DNA from: Pseudonocardiaceae bacterium YIM PH 21723
GTDB lineage: Bacteria > Actinomycetota > Actinomycetes > Mycobacteriales > Pseudonocardiaceae
Reading direction: 5' to 3'
DNA: 64,000 nt
Assembly (NCBI GenBank): GCA_003600225.1
Contig: QZFT01000078.1
Location: 124,001-188,000 of the forward strand
In this document: one piece after another, positions 36,701-44,049 of the stretch
Layout: each line of letters begins with the position of its first letter
How positions within the stretch are numbered: position 1 is the stretch's first letter
Position numbers and translations under genes: made by a program
Notes under the pieces: generated by a model
Database searches by the model: none
What the model saw: the letters and a program-made list of their open reading frames with translations, nothing else
Told to the model about the DNA's origin: nothing

Positions 36701-39673
36701 GACGATGTCTACAAGGAGAAGGAAAAGACCTTCTACGGCTACGACGAGGCCGGCAACCTGAGCGCCGTCTCGTCTCCTGCCTCCAGTGGTCAGACCTTCC
36801 GCAACGTCACCCGGTACACCCACTTCGACAACGGTCTGCAGCGCACGCAGACCGACCCGTGGGGCATCGTCACCAGCTGGGACTACAACGAGCTCGGCCA
36901 GCAAGTGCGGCGTGGGCTGTCCGGTGAGGGCGGCGGCGCCGAGCGGGTCATGTCCTGGTCCTACTACCCGGACGGCAAGCTCAAGGGCCGTGCCGACGAG
37001 GGCAGCCCGGTCGGCCGCAGCGTGTTGCTGGTGGACAACAACAACGACGAGCTGACCACGGTGAAGGGCGACTGGCCCGCGGTGGCCAAGGAGGCGTCCG
37101 GGTACAACGGCTACAACCTGCGCACCCACCCGAAGTCCACTGAGGACAAGGACTCGTTCGCCTGGCAGCTGGACGTTCCGCAGGCCGGCGACTACGAGGT
37201 CGCCGTGCGGATCGGCGGTGGGCGTAAGGATGTGGCCACCGACGCGAAGTACACGGTGGAGCACGACGGCGGCAAGGCGGAGAAGACCGTCGACCAGAAG
37301 GCCGGCGCCGAGAAGTGGCTGGTGCTGGGCACGTTCCAGTACACGCCCGGCCAGGTCAAGCGGATCACCTTGTCCGGCAAGGCGAACGGCGAGCTGCTGG
37401 CCGACGCGGTGCGGCTGGTCCGGGACAACAAGTCCGATGTGGACGGTGAGCGGAAGGACTTCGGGTACGGCTACGACCTGAACGGCAACCTGACCAGCCT
37501 GACCGACACCACGCCCGGCGCGCTCATCGACAGCTACGCCATCGGCTACGACGTGCTGAACCGCACGGAGAAGGTGCAGGAGAAGTTCAAGGGCGCCGTC
37601 CGCAACACCACCGGCTTCTCCTACAACGAGAACTCGGCGCTGCGCTCGGTCACCCACGACACGCAGACCGCGACCTACGAGTACGACAACCGCGAGCTGC
37701 TGTCCAAGGTGGTCAACGCCAAGCCGAACGGCTCGGAGTCCCGGATCAGCACGTTCGGCTACACCGACCGCGGCCAGCCGGCGTGGATGGTCAAGGGCAA
37801 CCAGAACCGGATCGACTACGAGTACTACCTCAACGGCGCACTGAAGAAGCAGGCCGAGAAGCGCAAGGACGGCGGCCTGGTCGCGCAGCACGAGCTCAGC
37901 TACGACGCCAATGGCAACCGCACCAAGGACGAGTCCAAGGTGCAGAACGCCGAGAAGAAGGCGGAGCTGCTGGACTCGGTCAGCGAGTACACCTTCGATC
38001 CGCAGAACCGGATCCGGAAGCTGACCCGCAAGCTCGGCGCGGACACCAGCACCGAGGAGTACGCGCACGACGAGAACAACAACGTCACCGCGCAGACCGT
38101 GGACGGCGTGACCACCAAGCACATCTACGACCGCAACCGCCTGGTGCGCTCGGAGGCCGGTGGGGCCAAGTCGTTCACCACCTACGACACCTACGGCCGG
38201 CTGTCCCAGGTGACTTCGGCGGGCAAGGTGCTGGAGAAGTACGCCTACGACGGCTTCGACCGGGTCGTCGAGCAGCAGAAGCTGAAGGACGACAAGCTGG
38301 TCAGCAGCAAGACCGCGTACGACCCGCTGGACCGCCCGGCGCAGAAGACCGAGCCGGGGGACAAGAAGACCGACTTCCACTACCTGGGCCTGAGCGGCCA
38401 GGTGATCTCCGAGGACCTGAACGGGAAGCTGGACAAGTCCTACGCCTACGCGGGCAATCGAAGGCTGGCGCAGCTCAAGTACGCCGCGGACGGGGCACCG
38501 GACGAGGTCTACTTCGGCTACAACGCGCACTCCGATGTGGAGCAGCTGACCGACTCCGGCGGACAGTCCAAGTCCACCTACGGCTACACCGCATACGGCT
38601 CGGACGACAAGAAACTGGCCACCGGTATCGACAAGCCGTCGATCACCGACCCGGCCAAGAGCGGCGAGGCGTACAACCTCTACCGGTTCAACGCCAAGCG
38701 CTGGGACCCGACCACGGGCAACTACGACATGGGTTTCCGGTCGTACAACACCTCGCGCAACCGCTTCCTGTCGATGGACATGTACAACGGCGCCACCGCC
38801 GACCTGAACATGACCACGGACCCGTTCACCAACAACCGGTACGCGTTCGCCGGTGGCAACCCGATCAACCGGGTCGAACTGGACGGGCACAGCTGGTTCG
38901 ACGACTACATCGCCGGGCTCAACACCCCGGCTCCAGCTGGTGGTGGAAAGGACTCGGCGTTCCCGTTGCCGTTGACCGGTCCGGCAGTGGAGGCCCCGAA
39001 GCCACTACCCATCAATCACACCCCGATGCCCGCACCGCAGGTTTCCGACCCGCGAGCGCAGGCGATCCTGAATGACATCTACGCCAGGCCCGGGGACAGA
39101 GACGTTGTTGGTACGGGCAAGGTCGGCGATGCGTATTACCAGGAACTGGTGACAGGTAAGCAGGTCAAGGACACCTGGCACTTCAACGATGCCGCTGACC
39201 AGTTCGCGAGACTGTCCGCATACTTGGAAGATGTGCGAAAGGGAAACATCAAACCTGAAGCGTCTGTGGTCGCACAGGTCGAGCTGGAGGCCAGGGAGCT
39301 CGCCGGTCGGTTCAATATGCAGGATTACAACGGTGGTTTGACGAACCACATCAAGAGTGACCCGGACGCGTACGCCAGATGGCAGAAGTTCAGCAACACG
39401 CTGGTCAAGGCTGGCGGCAAGGCCGCTGTCGAGCATCTGACCGGTGCTGAATTCCAGTCGCGACCACACAAACAGCCGTTGAGGATTTCCGGACCCCGAT
39501 GGGCTGCGGGGTCTTTACCGGCGCTTGGCGCGTTATCGGTGTTGACGCAGACATATTCGCAAGGTCCGGATGCTGCGCTGACCGACCTCTTCGACCCATT
39601 GGGGGCCTGGCGTGCGTCGAACCCCGGACAGAACTGCACCTTTCTGACCGGATGCCATGCGCAGCCCAGTTAA
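33779..39673 (+). CDS. Secreted RHS-repeat polymorphic toxin with unrecognised C-terminal tip
   Basis: 1964 residues. A Sec signal peptide (GVLITGTLLSGLLTVQLS, likely cut after AIA near 32) is followed by a beta-rich N-terminal domain, DUF6531-like start (VMGHGWSLSTSS) and many YD/RHS repeats (e.g. YDVRGNVLAANDAKGNTS) that build the hollow shell. A golvesin-like domain interrupts the repeats at ~1080-1214. The RHS core ends near residue 1704 with RYAFAGGNPINRVELDGH. The last ~260 residues are the variable tip, presumed toxin; they match no domain I recognise. Third-codon positions become less G/C-biased from ~39.0 kb, as expected for an exchanged tip. An immunity candidate follows. A shorter start is unlikely. 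Confidence 0.92.
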   Translation: MRLSRSYRAAGVLITGTLLSGLLTVQLSPSAIAKPVETLADPVCTTQPVPTQATKPKFAAPADDGPGDPFPDPAPNANYDAPTTPQRMQPGQEYTIPVKVTNTGKDTLARKTWSLSYRWTLPDGKPFPGAESINTALTADLATGKSAELKAVVRAPQVKDAQASLLLNWDLRNTAGAWISETDKIAPLALQVTVERETSGDLGLEKFRQFHATSTGAGGTLMVNQASGNAVWGYNPISVPGRGLSSFVRFTYNSLDHSNSVMGHGWSLSTSSINRIGSPLWFPKGDNEVRLVDGDGTLQIFRLQDGKYVHPAGVHLRLEKTTDTNAARRWKFTRPDGTVMFFDAEGYQTTVLDRNDNQLTLNYIEQTIGGRKAKMLVNVKDATGREALTLRYQQPDQRGGGHRNAGLLKSVTDLSGRTVTLSYDDGGAMRQLVDGAGTKEAKTFRFDYVGDGLGYPRLVTVTDPRGAATSLQYWVEGWALDRLATVTDRRGAKTSFGYRDLTEAGIARVESAITDPNGNRGVTVLDGYGRAEKLVNAKNETTELAWDADNNVRVLKEANGATTTFSYDPKTGFPLEIKDAEANVKNTGPTKLEYETSQDGFVGQLIAKTSPEGRRWTFGYTDKGNLASVRDPRGKDLANTFFTRYEYDKSGQLTKTIDANGNETAFGEFDATGYPKRVTDAMGCSTTASYDVRGNVLAANDAKGNTSTFDYDVFGRPLQSTTPFDKAAGRFTVTPAPVYDANDNIVQATAANGAVTKAGYDAGDLTTSVEAPKDAPNGPAKISSYGYDLIGNLLSSVEPKGTATADPNDFSSRMRYDVLNRPESIVDAAGNTSSYGYDVVGNVVSSTNARKNTAKQEYDLNHRVVRSVDPAGKATSRRYDKDGGVVSTTDAEGNTTDVVLNELLKPAEVRVPFSKKSTSVTYRTTRYEYDMVGQLVKTRSPRSVEAGKVDAFATEIEYDKLNRKRTQSAPYNAEDDVYKEKEKTFYGYDEAGNLSAVSSPASSGQTFRNVTRYTHFDNGLQRTQTDPWGIVTSWDYNELGQQVRRGLSGEGGGAERVMSWSYYPDGKLKGRADEGSPVGRSVLLVDNNNDELTTVKGDWPAVAKEASGYNGYNLRTHPKSTEDKDSFAWQLDVPQAGDYEVAVRIGGGRKDVATDAKYTVEHDGGKAEKTVDQKAGAEKWLVLGTFQYTPGQVKRITLSGKANGELLADAVRLVRDNKSDVDGERKDFGYGYDLNGNLTSLTDTTPGALIDSYAIGYDVLNRTEKVQEKFKGAVRNTTGFSYNENSALRSVTHDTQTATYEYDNRELLSKVVNAKPNGSESRISTFGYTDRGQPAWMVKGNQNRIDYEYYLNGALKKQAEKRKDGGLVAQHELSYDANGNRTKDESKVQNAEKKAELLDSVSEYTFDPQNRIRKLTRKLGADTSTEEYAHDENNNVTAQTVDGVTTKHIYDRNRLVRSEAGGAKSFTTYDTYGRLSQVTSAGKVLEKYAYDGFDRVVEQQKLKDDKLVSSKTAYDPLDRPAQKTEPGDKKTDFHYLGLSGQVISEDLNGKLDKSYAYAGNRRLAQLKYAADGAPDEVYFGYNAHSDVEQLTDSGGQSKSTYGYTAYGSDDKKLATGIDKPSITDPAKSGEAYNLYRFNAKRWDPTTGNYDMGFRSYNTSRNRFLSMDMYNGATADLNMTTDPFTNNRYAFAGGNPINRVELDGHSWFDDYIAGLNTPAPAGGGKDSAFPLPLTGPAVEAPKPLPINHTPMPAPQVSDPRAQAILNDIYARPGDRDVVGTGKVGDAYYQELVTGKQVKDTWHFNDAADQFARLSAYLEDVRKGNIKPEASVVAQVELEARELAGRFNMQDYNGGLTNHIKSDPDAYARWQKFSNTLVKAGGKAAVEHLTGAEFQSRPHKQPLRISGPRWAAGSLPALGALSVLTQTYSQGPDAALTDLFDPLGAWRASNPGQNCTFLTGCHAQPS

Positions 39674-39693
39674 CCTAGGTGCTTGAAGCTGTC

Positions 39694-39728
39694 GTGGTGC
39701 TCCCGCGATTCGACCGTGGGAGCACCAC
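39694..39728 (+). terminator. Perfect hairpin between RHS toxin and immunity candidate
   Basis: GTGGTGCTCCC (39694-39704) pairs with GGGAGCACCAC (39718-39728), 13-base loop, 20 bases after the toxin stop and 24 before the next ATG. There is no T-tract. It could be a terminator, attenuator or RNA-stability element setting the toxin/immunity ratio. Confidence 0.6.
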
Positions 39729-39751
39729 GCGGCAACCTCTTGGAGTATGGG

Positions 39752-40276
39752 ATGGATGACCAATTTCGCACGGTCCTGATTTCCGGCGGCCGGGTGGTCA
39801 GGGTGCGTCGGGGCAGCATGTGGGATCTCGCCTTGTCGGACGGTTATCAGCCGGATGAGCAGCGGTTGGAGATGCCGTGGAGTCTGGGTTTTCTGGGGGA
39901 CGTCTTGTGGTTGTTCCTGCCGGAGTCGCGGCCGGTGATCCGGCAGTTGCTGATCGACAACGTGGACGAGGCGATCGAGGACTCGAGTTCACTCTTCCCC
40001 CTTTCAGACAGTGAGATCGCCCGTGAGGTGTTGTGGGAGGCGATGGTCGAGCCGACCTTGCAGGGGCTGCCCGGGACGGCTGCGAGGCTGACCGAGTACT
40101 GCGATTTCCTGCGGTTCCTGTTGGGAGTGGACAACAAGCTCCGAGTCGGTGTCGAGTACGGGAAGGAAGTCCTGACCAAGTACGTGCTGGACAAGATCGA
40201 TCGGGAGCCGTACTGGGACATGATGAACGCGCATGATCCCGAGTTCGCCTCGCTGGTCCGCGAACTGACCAACTGA
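39752..40276 (+). CDS. Putative immunity protein for the RHS toxin tip
   Basis: 174 residues, no known domain. It is placed directly after the RHS gene on the same strand, acidic and without signal peptide, which is the standard position and character of an immunity protein. Codon use is less G/C-biased than the surrounding genes, like the toxin tip. Residues 41-60 (MPWSLGFLGDVLWLFLPESR) match residues 7-26 of the next gene product at 13 of 20 positions, and similarity continues in an EA...L.EYC..LRFL segment. ATG 39752 has TTGGAG just upstream; an upstream in-frame ATG at 39683 would run through the hairpin. Confidence 0.75.
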   Translation: MDDQFRTVLISGGRVVRVRRGSMWDLALSDGYQPDEQRLEMPWSLGFLGDVLWLFLPESRPVIRQLLIDNVDEAIEDSSSLFPLSDSEIAREVLWEAMVEPTLQGLPGTAARLTEYCDFLRFLLGVDNKLRVGVEYGKEVLTKYVLDKIDREPYWDMMNAHDPEFASLVRELTN

Positions 40277-40359
40277 TAACGAGTGCGCCCCAGTTCCACG
40301 TTCGGAGTAATGGTGCGGTCCGCCCCTGCGACTCAGTGAGCAGAACACTGGGGGGACTG

Positions 40360-40842
40360 ATGATCGAGACCGTCGCCATGCCACTGAGCCTGGGGCCGAT
40401 GCTGGACCGGCTGTGGCTGCGGGCACCGGAGAGCCGCGAGTCCATTCTGGACATGCTGGACCGGGCGACAGACCAGCTCGTGGACGTCGTGCGGCTGGAC
40501 CCGTTCGCCGAGCTGATCTGGCGGTGGCTGCCGCAGTGCCGTGAAGGCGTGCGGGACGCGGTGCTGAACGCGTTCGAGGGGGCCGTGCCCGGCGAACCGG
40601 TGCGGCAGCCGAGCGCCTACGAGATCTACGTCGAGGCACTGATGCTGCCGCTGCACCGCGCGCTGGAGACCGGGCGGGGACTGCCGGAGTTCTGCGCCGT
40701 GCTGCTGTCCATCCGCTCCGCGTCGGACCCCGCGATGGACGAGGCTCGCCGAGTCGTGGAACTGCACATCCTGGGACCCATCGCGGACCATCCGGGGGAT
40801 CGGGCCGCGCTGGGCGCGATCTGCCCCAAACTGCTGTCCTAA
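40360..40842 (+). CDS. Paralogue of the RHS immunity candidate
   Basis: 160 residues, no recognised domain. Residues 7-26 (MPLSLGPMLDRLWLRAPESR) align with residues 41-60 of the preceding protein, and the later YEIYVEALMLPLHRALE ... LPEFCAVLL segment aligns with its EAMVEPTLQGL ... LTEYCDFLRFL. It lacks the first ~35 residues of that protein. ATG 40360 is preferred over GTG 40336 because GGGGGG lies directly before it. Its codon bias is the normal G/C-rich type, unlike its paralogue. Probably an older, orphan immunity gene. The stop overlaps that of the convergent membrane-protein gene by 3 bases. Confidence 0.72.
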   Translation: MIETVAMPLSLGPMLDRLWLRAPESRESILDMLDRATDQLVDVVRLDPFAELIWRWLPQCREGVRDAVLNAFEGAVPGEPVRQPSAYEIYVEALMLPLHRALETGRGLPEFCAVLLSIRSASDPAMDEARRVVELHILGPIADHPGDRAALGAICPKLLS

Positions 40843-42053
40843 GGCAGGTACACGGTCTCCCAGTCCTCGGCGGAGTCCCAGGCCAGCCGGACCGACTTGA
40901 CCATGTCCAGCTTGACCCTGGCCAGCGCGTCGACGACCTTCGAGTCGGTCACCCCGCGCACCGGCAGGATCGCCAGCGCACGCCCGGTGTTGGCGCACAG
41001 CCGCAGCACCACGGACAGGTGCCGGAAGTAGGCGGCCTGCTGCCAGCGGATCCGGTCGGCCTCGGTGAACTCGGCGTCCGGCTTGATCTCCGGCTTCAGG
41101 TTCTCCGCCAGGGTGCGCAGCAGGTCCGGGGTCGGCGACTCGTCGGTGAGCCTGCGCAGGTCCAGCATGGACTGCGGGGTCTCGTGGTCGGCGCCGACCC
41201 GGCCGAGTTCGGTCAGGTAGGGCTCCACGTTGGGTCGCACGCACTGCTCGATCGTCGCCCTGGCGATAAGGCTCAGCGGCTCGTCGATGCCCTTGCCGCG
41301 CACCGCCATCATCTGCCGGGCGATGGTCAGCAACTCGTCCGGCCGGCCACCGGACAACGTGTAGCAGAGCAGGATGAACGGTTCCGGGATGCCGATGATC
41401 CGCTGCTTCAGCAGCGAGGCCGCCTCGAAGAAGCGCACCGGTTCGGTGGCTCCCTCGCCCGGTCCCTGCGGCTCCTCCAGTCCCGGTGCCTTGGTGATCG
41501 CCAGGTGGGTGGAGCGGATCGAGGTCAGCCGCTCGTTCAGCAGCAGGCGCAGCAGTGGCAGCACCGAGCGGTTCAGCAGCGCGTTGCGCCACACCGCGCG
41601 GGCGCCGGCCAGTTCGTGCTCGGCGTCCAGCAGCGTCTCCTTGGCGACCCGCATCGACCGGCTCGCCTTCCGGGCCTGCCAGCCGGTGAACAGGATCAGC
41701 ACCGCCGGGATTGCCAGCACCCAGGCCCAGGTCTGCAACTTGGGCAGGATCAGCGCCAGCGCGCCGCCGACCACCAGCAGGATGCCCAGCACCAGCGTGG
41801 AGGCCAGCGCCCAGCCCTTGTTGTCGTTCTCCCGGTTGGCCAGCACCCGGGCCTCGTGCACCCGTGCCGCCACCTCGGTGTGCGCGTCCTCTTCCGGGCT
41901 CGCGACGGCCAGCAGCTCCTGCTTGCGCAGGGAGGACTGGGCCTCGAACTGTTCCTTCGCGAGGGGCGCCCTGGCGAAGGCGTCCACGATCTCCCCGCGG
42001 CCGAACGCCTCGCGGAGCGCCTCTTCGAAGACCTGCTCAGAAACAGTCGACAT
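40839..42053 (-). CDS. Membrane protein of unknown function
   Basis: 404 residues. A cytosolic helical N-terminus (~1-80, VSEQVFEEALREAFGRGEIVDAF) is followed by two membrane segments (STLVLGILLVVGGALALIL; WAWVLAIPAVLILFTGW) and a long helical C-terminal part with conserved-looking charged stretches. No enzymatic motif is seen. ATG 42053 is used; a GTG at 42071 in the same frame is also possible, and neither has a good Shine-Dalgarno. It is transcribed toward the immunity-like genes. It may belong to the same conflict module, but this rests only on position. Confidence 0.65.
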   Translation of the reverse strand: MSTVSEQVFEEALREAFGRGEIVDAFARAPLAKEQFEAQSSLRKQELLAVASPEEDAHTEVAARVHEARVLANRENDNKGWALASTLVLGILLVVGGALALILPKLQTWAWVLAIPAVLILFTGWQARKASRSMRVAKETLLDAEHELAGARAVWRNALLNRSVLPLLRLLLNERLTSIRSTHLAITKAPGLEEPQGPGEGATEPVRFFEAASLLKQRIIGIPEPFILLCYTLSGGRPDELLTIARQMMAVRGKGIDEPLSLIARATIEQCVRPNVEPYLTELGRVGADHETPQSMLDLRRLTDESPTPDLLRTLAENLKPEIKPDAEFTEADRIRWQQAAYFRHLSVVLRLCANTGRALAILPVRGVTDSKVVDALARVKLDMVKSVRLAWDSAEDWETVYLP

Positions 42054-42137
42054 TGGACAAAGTGTGCTCACTCACAGATCAAATCGATAGACCCGCGATC
42101 GATTCGAGGCCTTTACGTGAAGGCTCCCGCCCAGGTT

Positions 42138-42827
42138 TCACTCGTCCGGGTGGGAGTCGCCGCGACCTGCTTGTAGCTCTATCGTGATCTCCGCCTTGAT
42201 GCCGCGCAGGATGGTCCCGATGGCCCGGGTGAAACTCGCGTCCGAGTAGTCCACGCGGCCGCGGGTTTCGAGGTCGGCGAGCAGTGGGTAGCGCTCGGCA
42301 TCCAGGTCCACCATCGGCTGGCCGTACCGATACGGATTGCCGTCGGGGTAGTCGACTCCGGTCCTGGCCTGTTCCTCGATGACGAAGCCGATGGTGAAGT
42401 CCAGCGGGATCATCATGTGCCTGGCCGCCGCCGCGGGCGGGATGCCCGCGTCCTGCATGGTGCGCAGCACGAGTTCGCTCCACCGGAACAGCGACGGGTG
42501 CGCGACGAAGGTGCCCGCGACGACCCGGGCGCCGTCCCGGTACCGCAGCAGGGTGTTCCGGTAGTTCCGTAGCCAGCCGAGCATCCAGTCGTCCCAGGTC
42601 ACACCATGCCGGGGTGCCTCCAGATATTCGGTGGCCTCGACGAACAGCAGCGTGGCCATGGCGTCGATCAACGCCTGCTTGTGCTTGACGTGTCCGTAGA
42701 GGGCCGAGGCCGCGACGCCGAGTTCGCCGGCCACCACGCGCATGGTGAGCCCGTTCAGACCCACCTCGTTGATCGCGGTCAGCGCGGCTCTGGCGATCAC
42801 GTCCTGGCTCAGTTTCACCCTTGACAC
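42138..42827 (-). CDS. TetR-family repressor
   Basis: 229 residues. The N-terminal helix-turn-helix is LTMRVVAGELGVAASALYGHVKHKQALIDA, followed by a ligand-binding helical domain of the TetR_C type with WDDWMLGWLRNYRN. A perfect 25-bp palindrome lies in the gap before the divergent monooxygenase genes, 6 bases from the chosen start. The protein likely represses itself and those genes until a small-molecule ligand binds. GTG 42827 is used; TTG 42845 would fall inside the operator and GTG 42818 is an alternative. A leaderless transcript is likely as no Shine-Dalgarno is visible. Confidence 0.87.
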   Translation of the reverse strand: MSRVKLSQDVIARAALTAINEVGLNGLTMRVVAGELGVAASALYGHVKHKQALIDAMATLLFVEATEYLEAPRHGVTWDDWMLGWLRNYRNTLLRYRDGARVVAGTFVAHPSLFRWSELVLRTMQDAGIPPAAAARHMMIPLDFTIGFVIEEQARTGVDYPDGNPYRYGQPMVDLDAERYPLLADLETRGRVDYSDASFTRAIGTILRGIKAEITIELQAGRGDSHPDE

Positions 42828-42832
42828 GGTAA

Positions 42833-42857
42833 CAGTGTTCAGCAATGGTGAACACTG
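42833..42857. promoter_or_regulatory. TetR operator, perfect palindrome
   Basis: CAGTGTTCA (42833-42841), 7-base spacer, TGAACACTG (42849-42857). It lies between the divergent tetR and monooxygenase genes, 39 bases before the latter, so one repressor site could control both directions. A weaker GAAC-N3-GTTC match follows at 42870-42880. Confidence 0.85.
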
Positions 42858-42895
42858 TTCAGTGAATGAGAACGTTGTTCTGATCGGGGGAGAAT

Positions 42896-44047
42896 ATGAA
42901 GCGGGTACTGATCGCCGGAGCGAGCGTCGCCGGGCCGGCGCTGGCCTACTGCCTGGCGCGGCACGAGGGATTCCAGGTCACCGTCGTCGAGCGGGCCGCC
43001 GCCCTGCGGCCTGGCGGGCAGGCGGTGGACTTCCGCGGACCCGGCCGGGAACTGCTCCGCAAGATCGGCCTGGACGAGCGGATCCGCGCCGCGCGCACCG
43101 AGACCCTGGGGGTGGCCTCGGTGGACCGGGACGGCCGGGAGATCTCCCGGGAGATGGCGCACGAGCGCGGCGGGGACGGCACGATCGCGGAGATCGAGAT
43201 CCTGCGGGGTGACCTGGCACAACTGATGTACGAGGAGACCGCCGGCACGGCCGAGTACCGGTTCGGCGATCACATCGTCGGCCTGGAGCAGACCGCCGAT
43301 CACGTGACCGCCCGCTTCGCCTCCGGGCTGCGGGAGGACTACGACATCGTGGTCGGCGCCGACGGGCTGCGGTCCTCGCTGCGCTCGCTGGTCTTCGGCC
43401 CGCACGACCGGTACCTGCACGACCTGGGCCTGCTGATCGGGTTCTTCACCGCGCCCAATCACCTGGAGCTGGACCGGTGGGCGCTCAACTACACCGAGGG
43501 CGGTGCGGGTGGCGCGGTCGTCCGGTCCATCCGGGACAACCGGGAGGCGAGCGTGCTGCTGGCCGTCCGCGGGGATCGCCGCGACTGCGACAGCCGCGAT
43601 GTCGCCGGGCAGCAGGCCTTCCTGCGGGAACGGATGGGCGGCCTGGGCTGGGAGATTCCCCGGTTGCTGGACATGATGGACGCGTCGGACGACTTCTACT
43701 TCGACACGTGCAGCCTGACCAGGATGCCCGTGTGGTCGGCCGGCCGGGTGATGTTGCTCGGCGATGCCGCCCACTGCGCGTCGCCCACGTCGGGACAGGG
43801 CACCAACCAGGCGTTCATCGGGGCCTACGTGCTGGCCGGTGAACTGGCGAAATCCGGCGGGGAGCACGCGGCCGCCTTCGACGCCTACGAGCGGATCATG
43901 CGGGACTACGTGGCCGGTAACCAGGGCGTCGGGCAGGAGAACGCCCAGCGATTCGGCTCCTTCCGGGACGATTCCGAGATCTGGATCGAGGACCACCAGC
44001 TGTCGGCGATCCGCGGCATCCAGCTGCCCGACTACCTGGCGGCCTGA
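42896..44047 (+). CDS. FAD-dependent aromatic monooxygenase, first of a tandem pair
   Basis: 383 residues, class A flavoprotein hydroxylase (PHBH/TetX type). The Rossmann FAD motif is IAGASVAGPALAYCLARHE, the middle motif is VVGADGLRSSLRS and the FAD ribityl motif is LLGDAAHCASPTSGQGTNQAF. Such enzymes hydroxylate aromatic or polyketide substrates, including antibiotics, using NAD(P)H and oxygen. GGGGGAG lies before the ATG. It is under the divergent TetR operator, which suggests a ligand-inducible detoxification or catabolic role. The next gene is a close paralogue 3 bases away. Confidence 0.92.
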   Translation: MKRVLIAGASVAGPALAYCLARHEGFQVTVVERAAALRPGGQAVDFRGPGRELLRKIGLDERIRAARTETLGVASVDRDGREISREMAHERGGDGTIAEIEILRGDLAQLMYEETAGTAEYRFGDHIVGLEQTADHVTARFASGLREDYDIVVGADGLRSSLRSLVFGPHDRYLHDLGLLIGFFTAPNHLELDRWALNYTEGGAGGAVVRSIRDNREASVLLAVRGDRRDCDSRDVAGQQAFLRERMGGLGWEIPRLLDMMDASDDFYFDTCSLTRMPVWSAGRVMLLGDAAHCASPTSGQGTNQAFIGAYVLAGELAKSGGEHAAAFDAYERIMRDYVAGNQGVGQENAQRFGSFRDDSEIWIEDHQLSAIRGIQLPDYLAA

Positions 44048-44049
44048 GG

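Noticed and set aside
33788-38890. 1700-codon open frame on the minus strand opposite the RHS gene
   Set aside because: It is a mirror of G/C-rich third positions of the RHS gene. The translation is low-complexity Val/Gly/Arg/Leu with no domain, while the plus strand shows clear RHS repeats.
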